Assembly: GCF_030704305.1 (NCBI RefSeq)
Contig: NZ_CP131935.1
Coordinates: 4,030,001 to 4,094,000 of the forward strand
Direction of reading: 5' to 3'
Length of the DNA stretch: 64,000 bases
Origin: Massilia sp. R2A-15
GTDB lineage: Bacteria; Pseudomonadota; Gammaproteobacteria; Burkholderiales; Burkholderiaceae_D
Every line of letters starts with the position of its first letter. Position 1 is the first letter of the stretch. The position numbers and the translations under genes are program-made. The notes under the pieces are model-generated. The model saw only the letters and a program-made list of their open reading frames with translations, made no database searches and had not been told where the DNA came from. Shown piece after piece: positions 9,170-17,642 of this stretch.

Positions 9170-11329
9170 ATGAAGAAAACCCTCCTGACGCTCGCCATCC
9201 TGAGCACCTCCGCCGCGTACGCCGACGAAGGCATGTGGATGCCGCAGCAGCTGCCACAAGTAGCCAAGCAACTCAAGGCCGCCGGCCTCAAGCTCGATCC
9301 CGCCACCCTGACCAAGCTGACCGAATTCCCGATGGGCGCGATCGTCAGCCTGGGCGGCTGCTCGGCGTCGTTCGTCTCGCCGCAAGGCCTGATCGCGACC
9401 AACCACCACTGCGTCTACAACAGCGTGGCCGTCAACTCGACGCCGCAGCGCGACCTGCTGGCCAACGGCTTCCTGGCCAAGAGCTTCGCCGAAGAACTGC
9501 CGGCCGCGCCGGGCAGCCGCGTCTTCGTCACCGAGGGAGTGACCAACGTCAGCAGCCAGGTCATCACCCCTGAAGTCGCCAAGCTCTCGGGCAAGGCGCG
9601 CATCGACGGCATCGAAAAGAACGAGAAGAACATCGTCGCCGAATGCGAAAAGGATCCGGGACACCGCTGCACCGTGGCCAGCTACTACGGCGGCCTCGAG
9701 TTCTACCTGCTCAAGCAACTGGAAATCCGCGACGTGCGCCTGGTGCACGCGCCGCCGGCCGGCGTGGGCAAGTTCGGCGGCGACACCGACAACTGGATGT
9801 GGCCGCGCCACACCGGCGACTACGGCTTCTACCGCGCCTACGTCAGCAAGGACGGCAAGGCCGCCGACTACTCGAAGGACAACGTGCCTTACGTGCCGAA
9901 GCACTTCCTGAAGATCGCCAAGGAAGGCGTCAAGGAAGGCGATTTCATCATGGCGCTGGGCTACCCTGGCCGCACCAACCGTCACCGCCTGCCGTCGGAA
10001 GTGGCGTCCACCTTCGGCTGGAGCTACCCGGCCTTCATCAAGACCTCGGCCGAAACGCTGGCGATCATCGAGCGCGAGACCAAGAACGATCCTGCGGCCA
10101 AGCTGAAGTACGCCGGCCAGGTCGCCAACGTCAACAACTACTACAAGAACCGCAAGGGCATGCTGACCAGCTATGAAGGCAGCGATTTCCTGGCGCGTAA
10201 AACCAAGGAGCACGCGGACCTGAAGGCATGGGTCAACGCCAATCCGGCACGCCAGAAGGAATACGGCGCCGACATCGAGAAGGTCGAGCAACTGATCGCC
10301 GAGCGCGATGCGCAGATGAAGCGCGACTACTACCTGATGTCGTCGTCGCCGCGCCTGCTGTCGGCAGCGCGTTCGATGTACCGCCTGGCCAACGAAAGCG
10401 CCAAGCCGGACACCGAGCGCAAGTCGGGCTACCAGGAACGCGACCTCAAGCGCTTCCAGTCGAGCATCGGCGGCCTCGATCGCACCTACGACGCCAAGGT
10501 TGACAAGGCGCTGGTCATGAACAGCCTGACCAAGTATGTCGCGCAGCCTGCCGCATCGCGCGACGCCAACTTCGACGCCGCGATGGGCATCAAGGACGGC
10601 ATGAGCGCATCGGACCTGTCCGCCCTGCTCGACCGCATGTACGCCGGCACCACGCTGGGCGACACCGCGCAGCGCACCGCATGGCTGAAGAAGTCGCCGG
10701 CCGAATTCAAGGCCAGCAACGACCCGTTCATCAAGGCTGCGGTCGCGATGTACGAAGGCGGCTTGAAGCGTGAAGCGGAAGACGAGGAACTCGGTGGCAA
10801 GATCCAGGAAGCGTACGCCAACTACATGAAGGCCAAGATCGCCTACATGAACAGCAAGGGCCAAGCGGTTTATCCGGACGCCAACGGCACGCTGCGCGTC
10901 ACCTTCGGCAAGATCGCCGGCCGCGACCACGGCGCCGACGGCACCGGTTCGTGGACCGCGTTCACCACGGTCAAGGGTGTGGTTGCCAAGGCGACCGGCG
11001 AAGGCGAGTTCAACGCGCCTGAACCGCAGCTGGCGGCGATCCGCGCCAAGGACTTCGGCAAGTTTGTCGATCCGAAGCTGAAGACCGTTCCGGTCAACTA
11101 CCTGGCTACGCTGGACATCACCGGCGGCAATTCGGGTTCGGCTGCATTGAACAGCAAGGGCGAGTTCATCGGCCTGGCGTTCGACGGCACGCTCGACTCG
11201 ATCATCTCCGACTGGGACTTCAACAAGGCCAACACGCGCGACATCCAGGTCGACGTGCGCTACATCTTGTGGAACATGAAGCACGTGGACCACGCCGACA
11301 ACCTGCTGAAGGAAATGGGCGTCGAGTAA
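9170..11329 (+). CDS. S46-family dipeptidyl-peptidase (DPP7/DPP11 type)
   Basis: A 719-residue exported serine peptidase that removes dipeptides from the N-terminus of peptides in the periplasm. The signal peptide is MKKTLLTLAILSTSAAYA. The catalytic His lies in ATNHHCVYN (about residue 80), the Asp region in GGDTDNWMWPRHTGDYGFYRAYV, and the nucleophile Ser655 in TGGNSGSA. Residue 673 is Gly (GLAFDG). Published work on this family linked Gly at the equivalent position to DPP7-like preference for hydrophobic P1 residues and Arg to DPP11-like acidic preference. The chosen ATG gives a clean signal peptide; the frame is open further upstream without one. A terminator follows. Confidence 0.93.
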   Translation: MKKTLLTLAILSTSAAYADEGMWMPQQLPQVAKQLKAAGLKLDPATLTKLTEFPMGAIVSLGGCSASFVSPQGLIATNHHCVYNSVAVNSTPQRDLLANGFLAKSFAEELPAAPGSRVFVTEGVTNVSSQVITPEVAKLSGKARIDGIEKNEKNIVAECEKDPGHRCTVASYYGGLEFYLLKQLEIRDVRLVHAPPAGVGKFGGDTDNWMWPRHTGDYGFYRAYVSKDGKAADYSKDNVPYVPKHFLKIAKEGVKEGDFIMALGYPGRTNRHRLPSEVASTFGWSYPAFIKTSAETLAIIERETKNDPAAKLKYAGQVANVNNYYKNRKGMLTSYEGSDFLARKTKEHADLKAWVNANPARQKEYGADIEKVEQLIAERDAQMKRDYYLMSSSPRLLSAARSMYRLANESAKPDTERKSGYQERDLKRFQSSIGGLDRTYDAKVDKALVMNSLTKYVAQPAASRDANFDAAMGIKDGMSASDLSALLDRMYAGTTLGDTAQRTAWLKKSPAEFKASNDPFIKAAVAMYEGGLKREAEDEELGGKIQEAYANYMKAKIAYMNSKGQAVYPDANGTLRVTFGKIAGRDHGADGTGSWTAFTTVKGVVAKATGEGEFNAPEPQLAAIRAKDFGKFVDPKLKTVPVNYLATLDITGGNSGSAALNSKGEFIGLAFDGTLDSIISDWDFNKANTRDIQVDVRYILWNMKHVDHADNLLKEMGVE

Positions 11330-11342
11330 GCGCCCGCAGCAG

Positions 11343-11369
11343 GGGGTCTGGTCCCGCGGACCTGCCCCC
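11343..11369. repeat. REP-like palindrome with a one-base deletion
   Basis: GGGGTCTGGTCC and GGACCTGCCCC arms; the A of CTGACCCC is missing in the right arm. It lies 14 bp after the S46 peptidase stop and precedes its terminator. Confidence 0.75.
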
Positions 11370-11377
11370 ATTTGAAG

Positions 11378-11411
11378 AATCCACGCACCGCGAGGCTGCG
11401 TGGATTTTTTT
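11378..11411 (+). terminator. Intrinsic terminator after the S46 peptidase
   Basis: A 10-bp stem AATCCACGCA / TGCGTGGATT with a GC-rich loop is followed by a run of about eight T. Confidence 0.9.
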
Positions 11412-11447
11412 TTGGTGCGGCTATCGGCATCGGCCGCGGACAAACAC

Positions 11448-11474
11448 GGGGTCAGGTCCGGCGGACCTGACCCC
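11448..11474. repeat. REP-like palindrome, near-perfect
   Basis: Arms GGGGTCAGGTCC and GGACCTGACCCC around a 3-base loop. Together with the copy 78 bp to the left it flanks the S46 terminator. Confidence 0.8.
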
Positions 11475-11500
11475 AGACCTTGGGCCGCGGCTTAAAAAAA

Positions 11501-11531
11501 AGCCACGCTAGCAATCGCCGCGTGGCTTTTT
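11501..11531 (-). terminator. Intrinsic terminator for the amino-acid permease
   Basis: Stem AGCCACGC / GCGTGGCT with a run of eight A before it on the + strand, which becomes a T-tract on the - strand. It also has five T on the + side, so it may work both ways between the convergent genes. Confidence 0.85.
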
Positions 11532-11536
11532 CAAGA

Positions 11537-11565
11537 TGGGGTCAGGTCCGCAGGAGCGACGGGGA
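11537..11565. repeat. Chimeric or truncated palindrome
   Basis: It begins with the left arm of the GGGGTCAGGTCCGCAGG unit and then switches to GAGCGACGG, the same bases that end the 59580-59649 element. It looks like a junction of two repeat families. Confidence 0.5.
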
Positions 11566-11583
11566 CGCCGAGTCCCCGCCCGA

Positions 11584-13059
11584 TCATGCGGCGACTTTGT
11601 TCAAGCGCGAATTGCGCATCCCGTAGAAGAAGTAGGTCAGCACCGCCACCGTCATCCAGATCGCGAACACCCGGTAGGTCGTCATCGACAGTCCCCACAT
11701 CAGGTACAGGCAGGCGGCAATGCTCAGCGCCGGCACCAGGTACGGCCCGAACGGCACGCGGAAGCCCTTCACGCCCGACTCGCCTTCCTTGCTGCGCAAT
11801 ACCGGCACCGCGATCGACACCACGATGAACGCCGTCAGCGTGCCCATGCTGACCATGTCCCACAAGAAGGTCGCATCGACCAGGCCGGCGACGATGCCCA
11901 CCACCACGCACACGATGATGGTGTTCCCGACCGGCGCCAGGGTGCGCGGATGGACTTTCTGGAAGGTCTTCGGAATCAGGCCGTCGCGGCTGATCGCGTA
12001 CAGGATGCGGGTCTGGCCGTAGATCGTCACCAGCGTCACGCTGAACACCGAGATCACCGCGCCGGCCGACAGCACCAGCGCCGGCCACGCCTTGCCGGTG
12101 ACGTTTTGCAGGATCACCGCCAGCCCCGCCTCCTGGCCTTCGAACAGGTGGGCCGGCTGGGCGCCGATCGCGGCCACCGCCACCAGCATGTAGAACACCG
12201 TGACGATGGCCAGCGCCGACAGAATCGCCACCGGCACATTGCGGGTCGGGTCGCGCACTTCTTCGCCCGCCGTGGCAACCGTATCGAGGCCGATGAACGA
12301 GAAGAACACCGTGGCCGCCGCCGCGGTCACGCCGGCGATGCCGCCCGGCGTCTTGGCCGAGGCCTCGTAGAAGAAGGGATGGAAGTTGGCGCTGTCGAAG
12401 CCGGAGAAGGCGATGGCGACAAAGAAAATCAGGATCGCCAGCTTGATCATCACCATGACCGCGTTGGCGGTGGCCGACTCGCGCGCGCCGCGAATCAGCA
12501 GGATCCCGCACATCACCACCAGCAGGATCGGCGGCAGGTTGATGTGCCACTTGTGGATTTCGACGCCATTCGGGCCGGACGCCACCATCGCCGTGCGCAG
12601 CGCCTCGGGGATCTTCCAGCCGATCGCATTCGACAGGAAGTTGTTCAGGTAGTCCGACCAGCCGATCGCGGTGGCGCTGGCCGCCAGCCCGTATTCGAGC
12701 AGCAGGCAGAACGCCATGATGAAAGCGGCGAACTCGCCCACCGTGGCGTAGGCGAACGAGTACGAGGAGCCGGCCGCGGGAATCCGGAACGACAGCTCGG
12801 CGTAGCACAGCGCGGTCAGGCCGGCGGTGATCGCGGCCATCAGGAACGACAGCACCACCGACGGCCCCGCCTTCGGCACCGCTTCGACCATCGTGAAAAA
12901 AATCCCGGTGCCGATGGTCGCGCCCACGCCGATCATCGTCAGCGGAAACAGGCCGATGCTGCGGCCCAGCCGGCCGGCGGCGGGCGCATGGCTGTGCTCG
13001 GCCTCCTTGCGGTCGGTCGGTTTGGTGCGGATCAGCTTCTGGCCGAGTGTCAGGTTCAC
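11584..13059 (-). CDS. APC-superfamily amino-acid permease
   Basis: A 491-residue inner-membrane transporter with about 12 predicted helices. The first helix carries IGVGATIGTGIFF, the broken-helix substrate motif of the APC superfamily; FFSFIGLDTVATAGEEVRDPTRNVPVAI is typical of the cationic amino acid transporter (CAT/YfnA) branch. It probably imports an amino acid with protons; the substrate is not predictable from sequence. The start is GTG with AAAGGA seven bases before it. A terminator lies downstream. It is divergent from the flavohemoglobin gene with a 229-bp gap that carries NsrR-like sites nearer hmp. Confidence 0.92.
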   Translation of the reverse strand: MNLTLGQKLIRTKPTDRKEAEHSHAPAAGRLGRSIGLFPLTMIGVGATIGTGIFFTMVEAVPKAGPSVVLSFLMAAITAGLTALCYAELSFRIPAAGSSYSFAYATVGEFAAFIMAFCLLLEYGLAASATAIGWSDYLNNFLSNAIGWKIPEALRTAMVASGPNGVEIHKWHINLPPILLVVMCGILLIRGARESATANAVMVMIKLAILIFFVAIAFSGFDSANFHPFFYEASAKTPGGIAGVTAAAATVFFSFIGLDTVATAGEEVRDPTRNVPVAILSALAIVTVFYMLVAVAAIGAQPAHLFEGQEAGLAVILQNVTGKAWPALVLSAGAVISVFSVTLVTIYGQTRILYAISRDGLIPKTFQKVHPRTLAPVGNTIIVCVVVGIVAGLVDATFLWDMVSMGTLTAFIVVSIAVPVLRSKEGESGVKGFRVPFGPYLVPALSIAACLYLMWGLSMTTYRVFAIWMTVAVLTYFFYGMRNSRLNKVAA

Positions 13060-13174
13060 GGTAGTCCTTTGTTTTTACAGGATAATGTTGGCCGCCGCGG
13101 ATGCCGGACGCCAAAAACCTGACGATTATAGGGCCATAGCTTTGTCTTACGCATATCTTTTAGCACAGGATTTA

Positions 13175-13197
13175 AAGATGCATTATCGATGCATGTA
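13175..13197 (+). promoter_or_regulatory. NsrR-type operator overlapping the hmp promoter
   Basis: The dyad AAGATGCATTA-T-CGATGCATGTA keeps the ATGCAT-N5-ATGCAT core and about 17 of 22 positions of the known NsrR consensus (AAGATGCATTT-N-AAATGCATCTT). It runs into a TATAGT -10-like hexamer at 13196-13201, so bound NsrR would cover the promoter until nitric oxide destroys its Fe-S cluster. Confidence 0.75.
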
Positions 13198-13209
13198 TAG
13201 TAGAATGGC

Positions 13210-13244
13210 GCCGGCAGCAGGCAAATTACGCCCGTGCTGCCGGC
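13210..13244 (+). other. Perfect 10-bp stem-loop in the hmp leader
   Basis: GCCGGCAGCA and TGCTGCCGGC are separated by 15 bases. It lies between the two NsrR-like sites, inside the predicted 5' untranslated RNA, and no T-tract follows. Confidence 0.65.
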
Positions 13245-13247
13245 AAT

Positions 13248-13270
13248 AACATGCATTTTAGATACCAGAT
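13248..13270 (+). promoter_or_regulatory. Second, weaker NsrR-like site
   Basis: The left half AACATGCATTT matches the NsrR half-site at 10 of 11 positions; the right half is poor. Its centre is 73 bp from that of the first site, about seven helical turns. Confidence 0.4.
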
Positions 13271-13288
13271 ATAAGCAAAAGGAATTTC

Positions 13289-14479
13289 ATGATCTCCGCC
13301 GCATCCCGTCCCTACATCGACGCCAGTGTCGCCGTCCTGCGCGAGCATGGCCTGACCATCACCACCGAATTCTACAAGCGCATGTTCGCCGCGCACCCGG
13401 AGCTATCGAACCTGTTCAACATGGGCAACCAGGCCAGCGGCGCGCAGCAGCAGTCGCTCGCTTCCGCCGTGTTCGCGTATGCCGCCAACATCGGCACGCC
13501 GGAAGCGCTCGGCCCGGTCGTCACCCGCATCGTCCACAAGCACGTCTCGGTCGGCATCCGGGCGGAGCACTACCCGATCGTCGGCCAGCACCTGCTTGGC
13601 GCTATTGCCCATGTTCTTGGCGATGCCGCCACGCCCGAGCTGATCGCCGCCTGGGCCGAGGCCTACGGTTCGCTGGCCAAGCTGTTCATCGAAGCGGAAA
13701 AGAACATGTACGAGCAAGTGGGAATCGAGCCGGGCCAGACCCGCGCCATGCGCGTGACCGAAGTGACCCCGCAAGGCTCGCAGGTCAAATCGATCCGCTT
13801 CGTCGCCGAAGACGGCGCCCCGCTGCCCGCGTTCAAGGCCGGCCAGTACATCAGCGTCACCGTCAACTTCGGCGACGGCCGCAGCCAGCTGCGCCAGTAC
13901 AGCCTGTCCGATGCGGCCGGCGACAGCCTGCGCATCTCGGTCAAGCGCGAGCCGGCCGGCCAGGCCACGCCGGCGGGCGAAGTATCGAACTGGATCCACG
14001 ATAACGTCGTCGCCGGCAGCACGCTGCTGGTGTCGCCGCCGTGCGGCGAGTTCACCATCGACACCGAGTCGGACGAGCCGGTCGTGCTGCTGTCGGCAGG
14101 CGTGGGCATCACGCCGATGATCGGCGCGCTCAATCGCATCGCCCAGGTCAACCCGCAGCGCCATGTGATCTTCGGCCACGCCGCGCGCGACCTCGCCCAC
14201 CAGGCGCACGCCGGCGACATCGCCGCGGCCAAGGCGGCCATGCCGAACCTGCAGGTGGTGACGTTCTATGAAAACCGCGACGGCGCGACCGACGCGCTGC
14301 AAGGCCTGATGACGCTCGACGCCATGCCGTCGTGGCCGCGCGCCGAAACCGACGTCTACATGTGCGGCCCGCTGCCGTTCATGCAGGCGCAGTGGCTGGC
14401 GCTGGTCAAGGCCGGCGTGCCGCCGGCGCGACTGCACCGTGAAGTGTTCGGTCCCGACCTGCTGGACCACCTGCTGTAA
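13289..14479 (+). CDS. hmp: Flavohemoglobin / nitric oxide dioxygenase
   Basis: A 396-residue cytoplasmic enzyme that oxidises nitric oxide to nitrate using O2 and NAD(P)H. The globin domain keeps the hallmark residues at E. coli numbering: Tyr29 (B10), Gln53 (E7), His85 (heme ligand, in VHKHVSVGI) and Tyr95. The reductase part has RQYSLSD (FAD), GVGITPM (NAD) and CGPLPFM. The ATG follows AAAGGAATTTC. Control by the nitric-oxide sensor NsrR is inferred from the ATGCAT dyads upstream. It stands alone between the divergent permease and the convergent PEP-CTERM gene. Confidence 0.96.
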   Translation: MISAASRPYIDASVAVLREHGLTITTEFYKRMFAAHPELSNLFNMGNQASGAQQQSLASAVFAYAANIGTPEALGPVVTRIVHKHVSVGIRAEHYPIVGQHLLGAIAHVLGDAATPELIAAWAEAYGSLAKLFIEAEKNMYEQVGIEPGQTRAMRVTEVTPQGSQVKSIRFVAEDGAPLPAFKAGQYISVTVNFGDGRSQLRQYSLSDAAGDSLRISVKREPAGQATPAGEVSNWIHDNVVAGSTLLVSPPCGEFTIDTESDEPVVLLSAGVGITPMIGALNRIAQVNPQRHVIFGHAARDLAHQAHAGDIAAAKAAMPNLQVVTFYENRDGATDALQGLMTLDAMPSWPRAETDVYMCGPLPFMQAQWLALVKAGVPPARLHREVFGPDLLDHLL

Positions 14480-14488
14480 GCTGCTCCG

Positions 14489-15250
14489 TCAGCCCGCGCG
14501 CCGCTTCGTGCGGCGCGCCGCGGCCAGCCCGGCCATGCCGAGCGCCAGCAGCAGCGCGGAGCCAGGTTCGGGCACATCGACGGCCAGCGGGTCGAAGTGG
14601 AGCATCAGGCCGACGTCGTTCAGGCTGACGTTCTGCGAGAAATCGATGAAGTTCAGGCCCATCGACTCGTCATCGCCGCGAATCCCGCCCACGCTGGCGT
14701 AGTGCCGCAGGTTGTTCAGGGTGGCGTACTGGAACTCGATGTCGTTGCTGCCCTCGTGCAGAATGGCCTGGAACAGGTTCGCCGCGCCCACGCCGTTCGC
14801 GTCCGAATCGTCATACTCGTTGCCGTCCCACGTCACCACCAGTTCCCGGTTGCCCGCGCTACCGTTCGTTTGCGTGTACACGGTGCCGAACAGGTCGAAC
14901 CAGCCGGCCTGGATGGTCCTGGTCGGTGCGCCGAAGCTCATGGTCGCGTTGCAGCAGTAATCGCCGGCGTTGTCCGGCTCGAATCCCATCAGGCCATTCA
15001 CCGAGATCCAGGCGGCGCTGCCGGCGGCGTAGTCCCGGCCGTAGAAATTGAAGGCGAACGGCAGCACGAACGACGTCCAGTCATCGTCGCCGGCGAAGGC
15101 GCTGGCCGTGCCGCTGACGGTGCGGAAGTCGGCCGCGACCTGGCGGCCGGAGTAGCCGATATCGGTCCCGATGTATGCCGCATGCGCGCTCGCGCCAATC
15201 AACAGCAGCATGCCGCCCATCGCCGCCAGCACGGCGTTCCTGATTCCCAT
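14489..15250 (-). CDS. PEP-CTERM sorting-domain protein
   Basis: A 253-residue exported protein. The N-terminus (MGIRNAVLAAMGGMLLLIGASAHA) is a signal peptide. The C-terminus carries the PEP-CTERM tripartite signal: VPEPGSA near residue 226, a hydrophobic helix, and the basic tail RRTKRR. Such proteins are processed by an exosortase (not in this window) and are linked to exopolysaccharide producers. The middle is rich in Gly, Asp and aromatic residues (FNFYGRDY, WISVNGLMGF, WDGNEY), resembling nidogen-like beta domains. GGGAGAG precedes the ATG. No substrate or partner is evident. Confidence 0.92.
   Translation of the reverse strand: MGIRNAVLAAMGGMLLLIGASAHAAYIGTDIGYSGRQVAADFRTVSGTASAFAGDDDWTSFVLPFAFNFYGRDYAAGSAAWISVNGLMGFEPDNAGDYCCNATMSFGAPTRTIQAGWFDLFGTVYTQTNGSAGNRELVVTWDGNEYDDSDANGVGAANLFQAILHEGSNDIEFQYATLNNLRHYASVGGIRGDDESMGLNFIDFSQNVSLNDVGLMLHFDPLAVDVPEPGSALLLALGMAGLAAARRTKRRAG
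14496..14518. terminator. GC-rich hairpin between hmp and the PEP-CTERM gene
   Basis: A perfect 9-bp stem GCGCGCCGC / GCGGCGCGC with loop TTCGT lies inside the last codons of the PEP-CTERM gene, 17 bp after the hmp stop. There is no T-tract; it may stall convergent transcription. Confidence 0.4.
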
Positions 15251-15411
15251 TGCAACTCTCCCTGAAATTCCTGTCGCCGGCAGGCCGTCGGCGTTTAACC
15301 GCGGAATATCTTATCAGAAAGAGTTGCTTTTACAATAAAAAACTTTCCTGTTGGTCAGCGGCCCTTTGATACCGAAAGGAGGCCGCCGTCCAGGACCCCG
15401 CGCCGCTCAAC

Positions 15412-16269
15412 TCAGTTCAGCACCGCCACGTTCTTGCCCGTGACCGAACGCTGGGCCGGATTGCCATAGACAGTGATATGACCGGAGCCGCTGCTCTGCG
15501 CCTGCAGGCTGCGCTTGACCGTGGCGGTGATATCGCCCGAGCCGCTGGCGATCAGGTCGGCCTGTTCGCTGGCGAGGGCGGCCAGGTTAATGCCGCCGGA
15601 GCCGCTGGTGTGCGCGTTGACCGAGGCGACCGCGCCGCTGGCCTGCAGCGAGCCCGAACCGCTGACGTGGGCGGTGAGCGAATTGCCCTCCACCTGGCCC
15701 AGTGTGGTGCGCGACGAGCCGCTCAGGTTGATGTTGGCGTCGCCGCTTTTCAGGGCGGCCGCGTTGACGTGACCGGACCCGGACAGGCGCAGGTCGAAGC
15801 GGCTGACGCGGCCCGACAGGTTGACGGCGCCGCTGCCGCTCTTGGAAAAGTCCAGCGGCCCGCCATTCAGTTCGCTGATGGTCAGCCGGGTCGAGCCGCT
15901 CGCGTTCACGTAATTCAGCGACGGCACGGTGTAGGTCACGCGCATGCTGTTGTTGCTGCGCGCGCTGCCCTGCACCCACATGCGCAGCACACCGCCCACC
16001 ACCTCGGTGCGGATCATCGGCAGCAGGTTGCTGTCGGCATCGACTTCCAGCGACGGCGCCACGCCGACGCGCACATTCACTTCCAGCGGACCGCTGACAT
16101 CGATGGCGCTGACGTTGCCCGCAGCGCGCACGTCATGCGCCAGCACGCCGTTGCCGGTCACGGTGTCGCTGCTGAAAACGGATTTGACTTGCACATCGTC
16201 GTTGCCGGTGACGATGACGGCGCAGCCGGACAAGGCGATGAGGCAGCCGACGGTAAGCAATGAACGCAT
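15412..16269 (-). CDS. GIN/DUF2807-domain lipoprotein
   Basis: A 285-residue protein with a lipoprotein signal peptide (MRSLLTVGCLIALSGC, lipidated Cys16). The rest is a right-handed beta-solenoid-like series of short Ser/Gly-rich turns (VSGPLEVNV, SGSGAVNLSG, LSGSGHVNAAAL, SGSGDITATV, SGSGHITVYG), the pattern of the head GIN (DUF2807) domain. Function is not established; such proteins are thought to act in the envelope, perhaps in adhesion. It is a single gene: upstream on the same strand lies a dispersed repeat. The strong SGSG periodicity makes the family call secure. Confidence 0.88.
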   Translation of the reverse strand: MRSLLTVGCLIALSGCAVIVTGNDDVQVKSVFSSDTVTGNGVLAHDVRAAGNVSAIDVSGPLEVNVRVGVAPSLEVDADSNLLPMIRTEVVGGVLRMWVQGSARSNNSMRVTYTVPSLNYVNASGSTRLTISELNGGPLDFSKSGSGAVNLSGRVSRFDLRLSGSGHVNAAALKSGDANINLSGSSRTTLGQVEGNSLTAHVSGSGSLQASGAVASVNAHTSGSGGINLAALASEQADLIASGSGDITATVKRSLQAQSSGSGHITVYGNPAQRSVTGKNVAVLN

Positions 16270-16385
16270 GGTTTGGACCTTTGTATTGTTGTTGGTAGTG
16301 TCCAGACGATAGCAGCCGCCCCGGCGGCCGGCACCGGGCGTGCGACGAACTGCAAGAATCGCGGTATAGGCGGCAAAACCAGAAT

Positions 16386-16473
16386 GTCGTACCTGCGAAG
16401 GCAGGTACCCATAGTGAATGTGCTTTCCCCTTTCTGCCCGCTCAGCATGGGTACCAGCCTGCGCTGGTACGAC
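16386..16473. repeat. Dispersed inverted repeat (copy 2 of 3)
   Basis: GTCGTACCTGCGAAGGCAGG at the left and GGTACCAGCCTGCGCTGGTA plus CGAC at the right, with a longer, more diverged centre than the copies at 8996 and 59580. It fills most of the gap between the GIN lipoprotein and the ene-reductase. Confidence 0.78.
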
Positions 16474-16482
16474 AATCCCGCG

Positions 16483-17595
16483 TCAGCGCTGGCCGAGCTT
16501 CGTCTCGCCGAACAGCTGCTTGTACTCGCGCGGCTGCGAGCGCCAGTACTGCGGCGGCGCCTGCACCTGCGCGCCCAACGCCGCGGCGGCGTGCCACGGC
16601 CAGCGCGGATTGAACAGCATCGCGCGCGCCAGCGCCACCATGTCGCACTGCTTGCTGACCAAAATCTGCTCCGCCTGCACCGGCTCGGTGATCATGCCCA
16701 CGCCGATCACCGGCATGCCGGTCTCGCGCTTGATGCACTCCGCGAATCCGATCTGGTAGCCCGGTCCGACCGGGATCTTCTGATGCGGCGACACACCGCC
16801 GCTCGACACGTGCATGAAGTGGCAGCCGGCCTGCTCCAGCGCCTGCGCGTAGGCCACGCTCTGCTCCACGTCCCAGCCGCCATCGACCCAGTCGTAGGCC
16901 GAAATGCGCACGCCCACCGTCATCTCCGGCGGCACCGCAGCGCGCACGGCGCGGAACACTTCGAGCGGAAAGCGCATGCGGTTGGCCAGCGAGCCGCCGT
17001 AATCGTCCTGGCGCCTGTTCGACAGCGGCGACAGGAACTGGTGCAGAAGATATCCGTGCGCCGAATGGATCTCGATGGCGTCGAAGCCGAGCGCGTGGCT
17101 GCGCTTCGCCGCGCTAACGAAGCCGTCGATCACGCGCTGCATTCCGGCCGCATCGAGTTCGTGCGGCACACTCTCGCCCTGCGCATGCGGAACGGGCGAC
17201 GGCGCCACCGTCTGCCAGCCGCCGTCGCCGGGCGCGATGTTCGCCCCGCCCTCCCACGGCACCGCCGACGACGCCTTGCGGCCGGCGTGGCCAAGCTGGA
17301 TCGCCAGCTTGATCGGCGAATGGCGGCGGATGCTCTGGACGACCGGCGCCAGCGCAGCCGCGTGCTCGTCCGACCACAGGCCCAGGTCCCGGGACGAGAT
17401 TCGCCCTTCCGGCACCACGGCGGTCGCTTCGAGGAACAGGATGGCTGCGCCGGACAGCGCCAGGTGGCCGAGGTGGATCATGTGCCAGTCGGTGGCCAGG
17501 CCTTCGTCGGCCGAGTACTGGCACATCGGCGCGATGGCGATGCGGTTGTCGAGTTGAAGGGGTCCGAGCGAAATGGGCGAGAACAGTTGACTCAC
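16483..17595 (-). CDS. Old yellow enzyme-type NADH:flavin oxidoreductase (YqjM/XenA class)
   Basis: A 370-residue FMN-dependent TIM-barrel enzyme that reduces activated C=C bonds or nitro compounds with NAD(P)H. Cys25 in APMCQYSA is the redox-tuning Cys of the YqjM/XenA (thermophilic-like) class. Other family marks are QLGHAGRK (residues 100-107), His177 and His180 in HSAHGYLLHQFLSP, which bind substrate, RMRFPLEVFRAVR and VALARAMLFNPRWPWHAA. The start is GTG, with GGAG about eight bases before it. The native substrate is unknown. The gene stands alone next to the last gene of the AST operon, with a 47-bp gap. Confidence 0.93.
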   Translation of the reverse strand: MSQLFSPISLGPLQLDNRIAIAPMCQYSADEGLATDWHMIHLGHLALSGAAILFLEATAVVPEGRISSRDLGLWSDEHAAALAPVVQSIRRHSPIKLAIQLGHAGRKASSAVPWEGGANIAPGDGGWQTVAPSPVPHAQGESVPHELDAAGMQRVIDGFVSAAKRSHALGFDAIEIHSAHGYLLHQFLSPLSNRRQDDYGGSLANRMRFPLEVFRAVRAAVPPEMTVGVRISAYDWVDGGWDVEQSVAYAQALEQAGCHFMHVSSGGVSPHQKIPVGPGYQIGFAECIKRETGMPVIGVGMITEPVQAEQILVSKQCDMVALARAMLFNPRWPWHAAAALGAQVQAPPQYWRSQPREYKQLFGETKLGQR

Positions 17596-17642
17596 GGGCG
17601 GCTCCAGGAGATGGACGAGCCGCCAGTCTACACCGCTGCCGA

